This document shows positions 42,101 through 50,740 of a stretch of DNA of 64,000 nucleotides, in pieces. Made by a program: the position numbers and the translations under genes. The notes below the pieces were generated by a model that was not told the DNA's origin, made no database searches, and was given only the letters and a program-made list of their open reading frames with translations. The stretch's first letter is position 1, and every line of letters starts with the position of its first letter. The stretch spans positions 3,782,001-3,846,000 of the forward strand of contig NZ_OX044366.1 in the NCBI RefSeq assembly GCF_943846705.1, in the 5' to 3' direction. This stretch comes from an uncultured Pseudomonas sp. Lineage in GTDB: Bacteria; Pseudomonadota; Gammaproteobacteria; Pseudomonadales; Pseudomonadaceae.

Positions 42101-43252
42101 TTATGGCTGACCCAGGGTTACCACACTGTTGAGGATCAACCGGACCAATTCGGTCTGACGGCGCACGCCGGTTTTCGAGAAAATCGCCCGCAGATGCGCT
42201 CTAGCAGTATTGCGCCGAATGCCTAAGGAAATGGCCGCGTCCTCAAGCGAAAGGCCGTTTGCCAGTTCCATCGCCAAAGCCGACTCCGATGGAGTAAAAC
42301 CGAATACCTGGCGGGTAATGGCGGTACTGAGCAGCGGCTGGCCAACCGCATCACGGCAATAAATAACCACTGCCGGCTGGCTTTCACCCTCATCCCAATC
42401 CTGCTCCGGAACTGGCTCAACGACAATGCCAAGGCTGACCTGGCCGGACGGGCGGGCAACCGACTGTGCTTCGGCCAGAGCGATACGGCCGCTGGCCGAA
42501 CTGCTCGCCGCGGCGCGGATGGCTTTATACAAACGCTTGTTGTCGCCTGGGTAGCTGGCCTCCAGACGACCACCGACAACCTTCAGGCCATCGCCAGCGG
42601 CCAGCATTTCCCGGGCGACTTGGTTGGTCTCCAACAGGTGACCATTGCCGTCGAGAATCATCGTGGCGATAGATAGCCGCCCCATGGCCTGGGCATACAG
42701 CGTGCTCAGCGAATTCTTGTGGCCCAGCAGGCTGTGAATGTGCAGCGCACGACTCATGTGCGGAATCAGCGTGTCGCACAGCGCCCGATCCGCAGCCGAG
42801 AAGTCCTCGCGGTTGGGTGCCCGGGTGACCCGAAAACGAAACACCCCACCACTGGGTGGCGTTATATCCACCCCCATCACATGGAAAACATTCTGCTGCT
42901 TACAGTACTGGAGGTAGTAATCGGACTCGCGCCAGCTCTCCACGCTCATCAAGTCGGTAACGGTAAACACCTGGTTGACCGCGCAATTGACAAAGGGCGT
43001 CGCCGAACTGGGGTAGGTGATGTAGGAGATAGTCCCCTGCCCTTCGATATCGCCAATGACCAGCATCAGACCTTTATCCGAATCCTGCGGGATACGCAGG
43101 ATCAGGGTGACGTAGTTGGCCTGAAACAGCTGCTGCACCCGCGCCAGAAAACGGCTCCAGCTATGGTCGTCAATAGCGGCATCATAGAGCTCAGCCAATA
43201 GCTGATCTAAGGATGAGGCCTCCATTACCAGGCGTTGCTGGTCAGTGTGCAT
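42101..43252 (-). CDS. LuxR-family transcriptional regulator, steroid-cluster paralogue 2
   Basis: 383 aa, same layout as the neighbour: SRFLARVQQLFQANYVTLIL near the N-terminus, VFHVMGVDI, FRFRVTRAPN, a PAS-like segment (IATMILDGNGHLLETNQ), and the LuxR-type HTH SLEDAAISLGIRRNTARAHLR near the C-terminus. The start overlaps the RND gene stop by 11 bp, suggesting translational coupling to the transporter. The next ATG in frame is at 43225. It is a candidate activator for the shared TAGTC-N6-GACGATGA promoters; the sensor would detect a steroid or intermediate (inference). Confidence 0.85.
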   Translation of the reverse strand: MHTDQQRLVMEASSLDQLLAELYDAAIDDHSWSRFLARVQQLFQANYVTLILRIPQDSDKGLMLVIGDIEGQGTISYITYPSSATPFVNCAVNQVFTVTDLMSVESWRESDYYLQYCKQQNVFHVMGVDITPPSGGVFRFRVTRAPNREDFSAADRALCDTLIPHMSRALHIHSLLGHKNSLSTLYAQAMGRLSIATMILDGNGHLLETNQVAREMLAAGDGLKVVGGRLEASYPGDNKRLYKAIRAAASSSASGRIALAEAQSVARPSGQVSLGIVVEPVPEQDWDEGESQPAVVIYCRDAVGQPLLSTAITRQVFGFTPSESALAMELANGLSLEDAAISLGIRRNTARAHLRAIFSKTGVRRQTELVRLILNSVVTLGQP

Positions 43253-45641
43253 GGCTGTCGGTTGCAGCCTGACTGCCCGTTGCAGGTATCACTACCCGCA
43301 CCAGCGGCTTGCCGCGGCTCAACCAGGAAGCCAGCGCTGGCAGCAGGAGAATCGCACCGAATACGTTGACCAGGAACATAAACGCCAGTAGCACGCCCAT
43401 GTCGGCCTGAAATTTCAACGGTGCGAAGACCCAAGCCCCGACCCCCACCGACATGGTGAAGGCGGTGAACAACGCCGCAGTGCCACGCTGACACATGGCT
43501 TCATAGAAGGCCGTGCGCACGTCCTTGCCCAAGGCCAGCTCATGCTGCATACGCTCGTAGAGGTAGATACCGTAATCCACACCGACCCCCACACCCAGCG
43601 CCAACACCGGCAAGGTGGCGACCTTCAGGCCGATGCCGAACACGGCCATCACCGCGCTGCACAGGGTGGCGACAATCGCCAGCGGAATCAGCAGGCATAG
43701 CACTGCCCGTCCAGAGCGGAACGTCACCCAGCAGAACAATGCCACCGCCAGCAGCAGCGAGCCGTGCATCTGCGCCTCTGCCTGCTTGACCGCCTCGTTG
43801 GACGCCGCCATCACACCGACATTACCGCCGGCCATGTGGAATTTGACCTTGGGCTCATCGATCCGGGCAATGATGCCTTCAACCTGGTCGGTAACCCGGG
43901 CAATGGTGTCGCCCTCGTGATCGCCGAGAAACAGCAGCACCTGCATGGTCTGGCAGCCATCGACTACCAGGCCGTGAGCGTTGGTGTAGGCTCGCGAACC
44001 CGCAATCAGGCCGCGCGTAGACCCCGGGATAGCGGCCCAACGCGGATTTCCCTCATTGTTGCCGGCAATCGACACCTTGCCCATGCCCGCGACGCTGTGA
44101 ACCGAACTGACCCCATCGATGCTCCGCGCATGAAAATCCAGCGACTCCACTGCACGCATCACATCGGCGTCGAGACAGGCTTCTTCGATCTTGGTTTCCA
44201 TATACACCGAGAGCACATCCAGACCGATCGAGTAGCTACTGGAGATCTGGGCGTTGTCCTGGTTATAGCGTGAACTCTCGCGCAGCTCCGGCGCACCGAC
44301 GCCCACGTCACCGACAATCAGCTCGCGACTCTTCCAGGCCCCAGCCACCAGCAACACCAGACTAATGGCGAACACCCCCAGCGCGGCCTTCGGCGTCGCC
44401 AGGACCGACAGACTCCACCACAGGCGGTGCTTGCCGTCAGCATTACGCCCACGCTGTTGATAGGCGCGCTTGTCCAGCTTGAGGTAGGACATGACGATCG
44501 GCAGCATCATCTTGTTGGTCACAATCATCAGCAACCCGCCGATGCACGCGGTAATACCCAGCTCATGAACGATCGGGATATCGATCAGCATGATCACGCC
44601 GAAACCCAGCGCGTTGGTGACCAGCGCCAGGGAGCCGGGGATGAAAATCTTGCAAAACGATACCTTGGCCGCCTCAAAGGAATTGTGCCCGCTGAGAATG
44701 TCTTGCTTCCAGGCGTTGGTCATCTGTACCGCGTGCGACACGCCGATGGAGAAGATCAAGAACGGCACCAGGATCGACATCGGGTCAATGCCCATGCCGA
44801 TCAGCGGCAGTACCCCCAGCAGCCAGACCACCGGCACCAGCGCCACCAACAGCGCCACCACGGTTTGCACCAGCGAGCGGGAGTAGAACCACAGCATCAG
44901 CGCAGTGATGGCAAAGGCGATGACGAAGAAGCCCATCACCATATACAGCCCATCGATGACATCACCCACCAGCTTGGAAAAGCCGACGATATTGATCTCG
45001 ATATTCTCGCTCTCGAAGCGTGTGCGGATCGCCTCCAGCTGGGCGGCGATCTCGGCGTAGGAAACACGCTCGCCGGTCTGCGGGTTGATTTCCTGCAACT
45101 CCGCATTAACGATCGAGGCCGAGAGGTCATTGGCGACCAGCCGCCCTATCTCGCCCGAACGTGCGGTATTACTGCGCACCTGATCGAGGTCTTCCGGCTT
45201 GCCGGCATAGTGCGGCGGGATCACTACGTCACCGACGAAACCTTCTTCGGAAATCTCGACATAACGCACATCCGGGGTGAACAACGAGCGCACGCTAGCC
45301 CGCCGCACGCCTGGAATGAAAAACACCTCATCGGTGACTTGACGCAACACGTCAAGGAACTCGGCGTTGTAGATGTCCCCCTTGCCGCGCCATTTGACGC
45401 TAACCAAAATGGTATTGGCACCACTGAAGGTTTCGCTGTAATGCAGGTAATTCTGCATATAGGGATGGCTGATGGGGATCTGCTTGTTGAAGCCTGGGTC
45501 CAGCTTGATCTGCGTGGCGCTGTAGCCCAGCCCCAGCGTAAGCAAGATGAAGATCGTGAGGAAAAACTTGCGGTGGCCCAGCAAGCCATCGGCCATGGCC
45601 TCGACGCAGCGATCTATCCAACGACGATTGTGCTTGTCCAT
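43242..45641 (-). CDS. RND-superfamily (MMPL-type) transporter
   Basis: Inner-membrane transporter of 799 aa. TM1 (FFLTIFILLTLGLGY) is followed by a large periplasmic loop, a block of five to six helices (VMGFFVIAFAITALMLWF, ALLVALVPVVWLLGVLPLIG), a second periplasmic loop and a mirrored block ending MLLAF-type helices. The GVGVDYGIYLYERMQ segment contains the proton-relay-type acidic residue seen in the family. No periplasmic adaptor or outer-membrane partner is adjacent, as usual for MMPL/HpnN-like lipid carriers. It is preceded by the Asp-box protein (9 bp), a pairing common in hydrophobic-substrate clusters. Steroid transport is inferred. Confidence 0.88.
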   Translation of the reverse strand: MDKHNRRWIDRCVEAMADGLLGHRKFFLTIFILLTLGLGYSATQIKLDPGFNKQIPISHPYMQNYLHYSETFSGANTILVSVKWRGKGDIYNAEFLDVLRQVTDEVFFIPGVRRASVRSLFTPDVRYVEISEEGFVGDVVIPPHYAGKPEDLDQVRSNTARSGEIGRLVANDLSASIVNAELQEINPQTGERVSYAEIAAQLEAIRTRFESENIEINIVGFSKLVGDVIDGLYMVMGFFVIAFAITALMLWFYSRSLVQTVVALLVALVPVVWLLGVLPLIGMGIDPMSILVPFLIFSIGVSHAVQMTNAWKQDILSGHNSFEAAKVSFCKIFIPGSLALVTNALGFGVIMLIDIPIVHELGITACIGGLLMIVTNKMMLPIVMSYLKLDKRAYQQRGRNADGKHRLWWSLSVLATPKAALGVFAISLVLLVAGAWKSRELIVGDVGVGAPELRESSRYNQDNAQISSSYSIGLDVLSVYMETKIEEACLDADVMRAVESLDFHARSIDGVSSVHSVAGMGKVSIAGNNEGNPRWAAIPGSTRGLIAGSRAYTNAHGLVVDGCQTMQVLLFLGDHEGDTIARVTDQVEGIIARIDEPKVKFHMAGGNVGVMAASNEAVKQAEAQMHGSLLLAVALFCWVTFRSGRAVLCLLIPLAIVATLCSAVMAVFGIGLKVATLPVLALGVGVGVDYGIYLYERMQHELALGKDVRTAFYEAMCQRGTAALFTAFTMSVGVGAWVFAPLKFQADMGVLLAFMFLVNVFGAILLLPALASWLSRGKPLVRVVIPATGSQAATDSHAH

Positions 45642-45650
45642 ATATCCCCC

Positions 45651-46619
45651 TTATTGACCGTAGACTGCGAGATAGCCGCGATCTTTTTGCAGCAGGCCAC
45701 TCTGGCCAGCGACAAACAGTTCGCCATCAGGCAGTACCACTGCCGAGGTCAGGGTGCCCAAGCCCTTGAGGTAACCGGAGCCAGTAATGGCACCCTCACG
45801 CGAAAGACTGACGTAGGCACCGCCAGTCCCGACAATCACCAGGCCGGTGTCATTCATGGCGTGGCCGTACAGCGGCAGGTGGTGCCCCACATCGACCGGA
45901 GTCCAGTTCAGCCCGTCATCGCGGCTAACGAACACATGGCCGCGCATGCCATAGGAGACCCAAACCTTGTTACCCATATACGCCACACCAAATAACGAGC
46001 CGCGGTAAAACGGTTCGATACGCTGCCAGCTGACGCCGTGGTCTTCGCTGCGTAGCACAAGGCCCATCTCGCCGACCATGATCTGCATGCGCTGACCATC
46101 ACCGTCCATGTCATTGAAATGTTCACCATGGGTGTCCAGCTCACGTGCCTGCCAGCTGCGGCCCTGATCGCTGGAGCTGAAAAATTTACTGAAACTGCCG
46201 TAAGCAAATATCTGCTGCCCGTCTGCGCTCCAGGTGCCCAGCAGCGGCTCGCCCTGCTCCTTATCCTGCATCAGCACGTCCCAGGTCTCACCGGCATCGT
46301 CGCTGCGCAGCAGCACCGCATCGTGACCAACCGCCAGCAGGTTATCGCCGCCCAGCCAGCTGATTCCCGTCAGAGTGGCCGCAAGCTGGTCGTCGCCATG
46401 GGTCTGGCGCCAGGTCTTGCCACGGTCGTCGCTGACCGTGATGGTGCCGCGCTCGCCTACTGCGACAATGCGCTCGCCGAACTGCACGAGATCATTGATC
46501 TGCAGGCGGGCCAGATTGAGCTGAACTTGATGACCGTTGACGTCAGCGCGCGGCGAAAAAGCGAATATCACCAACAGCGCGACGACAAGGCAGAAGGAGT
46601 AGCTAATCAATTTGCTCAT
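45651..46619 (-). CDS. Exported YCF48/BNR-type Asp-box beta-propeller protein
   Basis: 322 aa with a signal peptide or N-terminal anchor (ISYSFCLVVALLVIFAFSP). It has at least five Asp-box repeats: SDDRGKTW, SDDAGETW, SSDQGRSW, SEDHGVSW and SRDDGLNW, spaced roughly 40-45 residues apart, as in six-bladed HCF136/YCF48-like propellers. Its position directly before an RND transporter suggests an accessory role in substrate handling in the periplasm. Catalytic sialidase residues are not evident. Function not established. Confidence 0.85.
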   Translation of the reverse strand: MSKLISYSFCLVVALLVIFAFSPRADVNGHQVQLNLARLQINDLVQFGERIVAVGERGTITVSDDRGKTWRQTHGDDQLAATLTGISWLGGDNLLAVGHDAVLLRSDDAGETWDVLMQDKEQGEPLLGTWSADGQQIFAYGSFSKFFSSSDQGRSWQARELDTHGEHFNDMDGDGQRMQIMVGEMGLVLRSEDHGVSWQRIEPFYRGSLFGVAYMGNKVWVSYGMRGHVFVSRDDGLNWTPVDVGHHLPLYGHAMNDTGLVIVGTGGAYVSLSREGAITGSGYLKGLGTLTSAVVLPDGELFVAGQSGLLQKDRGYLAVYGQ

Positions 46620-46723
46620 GGCGCAATTTCACCCTGTGGGGGCCCTGCTCAGGCCACCTATTGTTTTTATCGATCGTCAGCTGCTCACGCCAAAGGCACA
46701 GAGGCAGCACAGAGAGTGGTTTG

Positions 46724-46767
46724 ATGTTGGTCCAGCACTGCTAGGCGAACATCGTCCAAATGGCTTA
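46724..46767 (-). promoter_or_regulatory. Weaker shared-motif copy I upstream of the Asp-box/RND operon
   Basis: On the minus strand TAAGC-CATTTG-GACGATGT (46767-46749), then 19 nt, then CAACAT (46729-46724). The right half is near perfect, the left half weak. The -10 would sit 104 nt before the ATG, further than for the strong copies. Confidence 0.4.
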
Positions 46768-46838
46768 CGTGACTCACTGTGCAGGCAAAGCCTCAGGCCA
46801 GAGCGCCTGGTGTCACCCAAAAGTAGTTAAGCAGTACG

Positions 46839-46867
46839 CACGCAGCCCGCGTAAAGCGGGCTGCGTG
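46839..46867 (-). terminator. Hairpin at end of the HIP-degradation operon
   Basis: A perfect 12-bp GC-rich stem (CACGCAGCCCGC with its complement, 5-nt loop), 21 bp past the thiolase stop. No T-run follows directly, so it may stabilise the 3' end or need Rho. Confidence 0.6.
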
Positions 46868-46888
46868 GCAGGCGGGAGAGAGGGCGTA

Positions 46889-48091
46889 TCAGTCGATTTC
46901 AAACAGGCCGGCAGCGCCCATGCCACCACCGATGCACATGGAGACCACCACGTAGCGCACACCACGGCGGCGACCTTCGAGTAGAGCATGGCCGACCATG
47001 CGTGCACCGCTCATGCCGAACGGATGACCGATGGAGATCGCACCACCGTTAACGTTCAGCCGATCGTTGGGGATGCCCAGCTCATCGCGGCAGTACAGCA
47101 CCTGGCTGGCAAACGCTTCGTTGATTTCCCACAGGCCGATATCCTCGACCTTGAGGTTGAAGCGGTTGAGCAACTTGGGAATCGCATACACCGGGCCAAT
47201 GCCCATTTCTTCCGGTTTGCAGCCGGCCACGGCGATTCCGCGATAGGTACCGAGTGGCTTGAGGCCGCGACGATCGGCTTCGCTACGACTCATTAACAGG
47301 CACGCTGCCGCACCATCGGAGAACTGCGAGGCGTTACCGGCGGTGATGTGCTGACCCTGCTTGATCCACTGGCCATCCTTCCACACCGGTGCCAGGCCCT
47401 GGAGACCTTCGAGGGTGGTGGAGGGACGATTACACTCGTCACGATCAGCGCTTACCTGCTCGTGGCCGTTCGGCTTGCCTTCCTTGTCGAACAGCAGCTT
47501 GTTGGCCGTCAGCGGGACGATTTCATCATCAAACAAACCGGCTTTCTGCGCGGCAGCAGTCCGCTGCTGGCTCTGCAGAGAGTACTCATCCTGTGCCGCA
47601 CGAGTGATCCCGTAACGTTCGGCAACGATCTCTGCCGTCTCGATCATCGGTATATAAGCAGCAGGCGCCACTTCTATGACCGCTTCGGAGCGCGCCCGGT
47701 GGGTGTTCTTATGCTTGGTCTGGGTCAGCGACAGGGATTCGACGCCCCCACCGATGGCCACATCCATCTCACCGGTCATGATCGCCTTGGCGGCCTCGCC
47801 AATTGCCATCAACCCGGAAGCGCACATGCGATCAACCGCCATGCCCGCTACGGAGTCAGGCAGACCACCGGTGTAAGCGCACAGGCGACCGATGTTGTAG
47901 CCCTGGGTGCCCTGCTGTACCGCAGCGCCCATGATCACATCACCCACATCCGCCGGATCAATGCCGGCGCGATCGACCACGGCGCGTATCACATGCCCGC
48001 CCAATACCGGCGCTTCGGTGTCGTTGAAAGAGCCGCGAAAGGATTTGCTCAGCGCGGTACGTGCGGTGGCGACAATAACTGCTTCTTGCAT
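46889..48091 (-). CDS. Acetyl-CoA acyltransferase (thiolase)
   Basis: Classical thiolase (400 aa) with nucleophile Cys90 (VDRMCASGL), NEAFA, GGAISIGHPFGMSG with the active His, and second Cys386 (SMCIGGGMGAAG). All catalytic residues are intact, so it should cleave 3-ketoacyl-CoAs; FadA5-like side-chain thiolysis or a second HIP-pathway thiolysis are both plausible. It is last in the long operon, 11 bp after a MaoC hydratase. It is distinct from the FadA6-like thiolase at 53-54 kb. Confidence 0.9.
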   Translation of the reverse strand: MQEAVIVATARTALSKSFRGSFNDTEAPVLGGHVIRAVVDRAGIDPADVGDVIMGAAVQQGTQGYNIGRLCAYTGGLPDSVAGMAVDRMCASGLMAIGEAAKAIMTGEMDVAIGGGVESLSLTQTKHKNTHRARSEAVIEVAPAAYIPMIETAEIVAERYGITRAAQDEYSLQSQQRTAAAQKAGLFDDEIVPLTANKLLFDKEGKPNGHEQVSADRDECNRPSTTLEGLQGLAPVWKDGQWIKQGQHITAGNASQFSDGAAACLLMSRSEADRRGLKPLGTYRGIAVAGCKPEEMGIGPVYAIPKLLNRFNLKVEDIGLWEINEAFASQVLYCRDELGIPNDRLNVNGGAISIGHPFGMSGARMVGHALLEGRRRGVRYVVVSMCIGGGMGAAGLFEID

Positions 48092-48102
48092 GGCGTGCCT
48101 CT

Positions 48103-48573
48103 TCAGGAATTCGGGTTAAAGGTGTAACGGCTGATGGTGTCCACCACACAGCCGGGACGGTCGCTGCCTTTGACTTCAACGGTGACGCGCACGACTACCT
48201 GCACGGCGCCGTTGGCCAGGGTTTCGACCTGGGTAATTTCACCGTTGCCGCGAATGCTGGCACCAACCCGCACCGGGGCTGGGAAGCGCACACGGTCGCA
48301 GCCGTAGTTGACGCCCATCTGCAGGTTCTCGACGCGCATCAGTTGCGGCAGGAAGTAGTTAACCAACGACAGGGTCAGGTAACCGTGCGCAATGGTGCCG
48401 CCGAAGGGGCCTTTACTGGCCTTCTCTGGATCAACGTGGATCCACTGGTGATCACCGGTGGCGTCGGCAAAGGTATCAACGCGGTTTTGCTCGATGATGA
48501 TCCACTCGGTCACGCCGAGGGACTTGCCCACTGCCTGTTCGAGGGCGGCGGCGCTGTTGAAAACCATGGTCAT
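48103..48573 (-). CDS. MaoC-type (R)-hydratase
   Basis: Single hot-dog domain protein (156 aa) with the hydratase motif DTFADATGDHQWIHVDPEKA, in which Asp and His of the D-x4-H catalytic pair are present, and GPFGGTIAHGYLTLSLV. It hydrates trans-2-enoyl-CoAs to (R)-3-hydroxyacyl-CoAs. Start 48573 has an AGGAGA site. Together with the following thiolase and the upstream SDRs and acyl-CoA dehydrogenases it could complete a beta-oxidation cycle. It is closely similar in its C-terminal core to the MaoC half of the fusion at 62-63 kb. Confidence 0.88.
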   Translation of the reverse strand: MTMVFNSAAALEQAVGKSLGVTEWIIIEQNRVDTFADATGDHQWIHVDPEKASKGPFGGTIAHGYLTLSLVNYFLPQLMRVENLQMGVNYGCDRVRFPAPVRVGASIRGNGEITQVETLANGAVQVVVRVTVEVKGSDRPGCVVDTISRYTFNPNS

Positions 48574-48625
48574 GCTGCTCTCCTGTTCGATCTGTGCATG
48601 GACGCGGCGTTAGCGGTTTTTCTGT

Positions 48626-48657
48626 CTGCAGCGAACACCACTCGGTGTCCGCTGCAG
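48626..48657. repeat. Intercistronic hairpin between ipdF-like gene and MaoC gene
   Basis: CTGCAGCG-A-ACACC and its complement (one internal mismatch) with an ACTC loop, in a 175-bp gap inside the long operon. There is no T-run; it may be an mRNA processing or stability element. Confidence 0.55.
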
Positions 48658-48748
48658 TCAAAACACCTTCAGCGGATAACCGCGCTTAAACCTTGTGCCG
48701 GCGTTAAGGCAAACGCCCGAAAATCATTCGGGGCGCTGCTGCAGCCCA

Positions 48749-49543
48749 TCAAGCCTGCTGTGAACTGACCGGCAAGATCTCTCCAGTCATGTAGCTGGAG
48801 TAGTCACTGGCCAGGAACATCATCACGTTGGCCACCTCCCAACACTCAGCGCCCCGGCCATAGGCCTCACGCGACTCCAGCTCCTTGAGGAGCGCTTCGG
48901 GGGCTGACTTGCGCAGCATTGGATGCACGGCCAGCGAGGGGGCAACGGCGTTGATCCGCACATTGAACTCGGCGGCCTCCAAAGCCGCACAGCGGGTCAG
49001 CGCCATTACCCCAGCCTTGGCGGCGGCGTAGTGCGCCTGTTCTTTCTGTGCGCGCCAGCCAAGCACCGAGGCGTTATTAACGATGACCCCGCCTTGGCTG
49101 CGGGCCTTCATAACCTGCAGCATGTAGCGGGTCATGCGCATGGTGCCGTTCAAGGTCACATCGATGACCTTGTTCCATTCAGCATCCTCCATCTCGATCA
49201 GCGCCTTGCTTGTACCCAGCCCGGCGTTGTTGATCAGGATGTCGGTGCCCTGGAGTTTGTCTTCGGCAAAGTCGATCAGCGCGCGTACTTCAGTCTCGTC
49301 GGTGACGTTGCAGAGCTTGCCCCACACCGCCTCAAGACCCGTTTCCTGCTTGAGCTTGTCCACGGAGGCAGCCAGGCGGCCCTCATGCACATCGCTGATA
49401 ACGATTGCCCGGCAACCCTCCTCCACCGCTCGGGTAGCAGCGGCAAAACCAATGCCGGCGCCTGCTGCGGCTGTGATCAGTACCGATTTGCCCTGCAGCA
49501 GGTTATGGCCGGTTACATACTCGGGATTTTTCAGATCTATCAT
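48749..49543 (-). CDS. ipdF: SDR, probable HIP-CoA pathway dehydrogenase IpdF
   Basis: 264 aa. The atypical cofactor loop LITAAAGAGIGFAAA, followed by GVIVNNASVLGWRAQ, HYAAAKAGVMALTRCAALEAA and the tail DYSSYMTGEILPVSSQ, resembles mycobacterial Rv3559c (IpdF). IpdF oxidises the 5-hydroxyl of 5-OH-HIC-CoA/HIP-CoA derivatives to the ketone. Ser (NNAS) and YxxxK are present. Its neighbour on the 5' side is a FadE30-like dehydrogenase, the same adjacency as in Mycobacterium tuberculosis. Assignment is by remembered similarity plus context. Confidence 0.75.
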   Translation of the reverse strand: MIDLKNPEYVTGHNLLQGKSVLITAAAGAGIGFAAATRAVEEGCRAIVISDVHEGRLAASVDKLKQETGLEAVWGKLCNVTDETEVRALIDFAEDKLQGTDILINNAGLGTSKALIEMEDAEWNKVIDVTLNGTMRMTRYMLQVMKARSQGGVIVNNASVLGWRAQKEQAHYAAAKAGVMALTRCAALEAAEFNVRINAVAPSLAVHPMLRKSAPEALLKELESREAYGRGAECWEVANVMMFLASDYSSYMTGEILPVSSQQA

Positions 49544-49545
49544 GG

Positions 49546-50730
49546 TTACCTGCCTTTAGCTTCTTTGGGCATGCCGAGTCCGCGCTCAGCAATAATGTTG
49601 CGCTGAATCTGGTTGGTGCCGCCGTAGATGGTGTCCGAACGGGTGAACAGGAACATCGACTGCAGACGCGTCAGGTTGTAGGGGGCGGACTCGATGATCT
49701 CCGCCTCGGGGCCTAACACATCCATGGCCAGCACCCCGAGATTGCGGTGCCAACTGGACCAATGCAGTTTGTAGACTAATGCGGAGCTGTCCGGCTGACC
49801 GGAGTCAGGACCGGAAAGCATGCGCATGGCGTTGTAGCGCATCAGGCGCAAGCCCGTGTGAGCTTCGGCAATGCGCTGACGGATGCTCGGCTCGCTGGCC
49901 GCGCCATTGCTCTTGGCGATGCGGATAATCTCGTCCAGCTCGTTCTGAAATTGCATCTGCTGACCGAGGGTGGAAACCCCGCGCTCGAAGCCGAGCAAGC
50001 CCATCGCGACCTTCCAGCCATCGCCAGGTGCCCCGACGATATCCGCCGCCACGGCGTCATCGAAGAACACCTCATTAAATTCCGAGGTGCCCGTCAGTTG
50101 CTCGATCGGGCGCACGGTGACGCCCGGCTGATGCATCGACACCAGGAAGAACCCCAAGCCGCGATGCGCCTGGGATTGCGGGTCGGTACGGGCAATCACA
50201 AAGCACCAGTCAGACTCATGGGCCAGGGAGGTCCAGACCTTCTGTCCATTGATGAGCCACTTGCCCGACGCGGCGTCCTGGGTCGCCTTGGTTCTGACAT
50301 TGGCCAGGTCCGAGCCGGCACCCGGCTCGGAGTAACCCTGGCACCAGAGCTCGGTGCCAGCGACGATCCCAGGCAGGTATTGCTGCTTCTGCGCTTCGCT
50401 GCCGAAGGCAATCAGGGTCGGCCCGGCAAGCCCTTCACCAATGTGTCCGACGCGTCCTGGCGCACCGGCGCGGGCATATTCCTCGAAGAAGATCACTTGC
50501 TGTTCAATCGAAGCGCCACGGCCGCCGTATTGCTGCGGCCAGCCGACGCAGGTCCAGCCGCCTTCTGCCAGCTTCTGTTCCCAGCGTTTGCGCTCTTGCG
50601 GAAACATGTGTTCGTCACCGGGACCGCCACGGAAGCGGAGCACTTCGAACTCGCCGACCAGGTTGTTGCGCAGCCAGCCTGCAACTTCCTCGCGGAAGGC
50701 TTCGTCTTCCGGGCTGAATGTCAATTTCAT
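49546..50730 (-). CDS. Acyl-CoA dehydrogenase (FadE30-like, GFER/GTNQIQR subunit type)
   Basis: 394 aa. CQGYSEPGAGSDLANVRT, KVWTSLAHESDW, GFERGV (candidate base Glu at the isovaleryl-type position) and the ending YGGTNQIQRNIIAERGLGMPK. It lacks the YEGT glutamate. Of the two adjacent dehydrogenase genes this is the type with intact flavin-domain motifs. In mycobacteria FadE30 desaturates HIP-CoA after IpdF; the 3-bp gap to ipdF supports that role, while a heteromer with the next gene's product is also likely. Confidence 0.83.
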   Translation of the reverse strand: MKLTFSPEDEAFREEVAGWLRNNLVGEFEVLRFRGGPGDEHMFPQERKRWEQKLAEGGWTCVGWPQQYGGRGASIEQQVIFFEEYARAGAPGRVGHIGEGLAGPTLIAFGSEAQKQQYLPGIVAGTELWCQGYSEPGAGSDLANVRTKATQDAASGKWLINGQKVWTSLAHESDWCFVIARTDPQSQAHRGLGFFLVSMHQPGVTVRPIEQLTGTSEFNEVFFDDAVAADIVGAPGDGWKVAMGLLGFERGVSTLGQQMQFQNELDEIIRIAKSNGAASEPSIRQRIAEAHTGLRLMRYNAMRMLSGPDSGQPDSSALVYKLHWSSWHRNLGVLAMDVLGPEAEIIESAPYNLTRLQSMFLFTRSDTIYGGTNQIQRNIIAERGLGMPKEAKGR

Positions 50731-50740
50731 CTTGGCTTCC

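Noticed and set aside
44427..45995. 522-aa plus-strand frame opposite the RND gene
   Set aside because: Antisense shadow: His/Gln/Asp-rich low-complexity product spanning two real genes, with no start signal.
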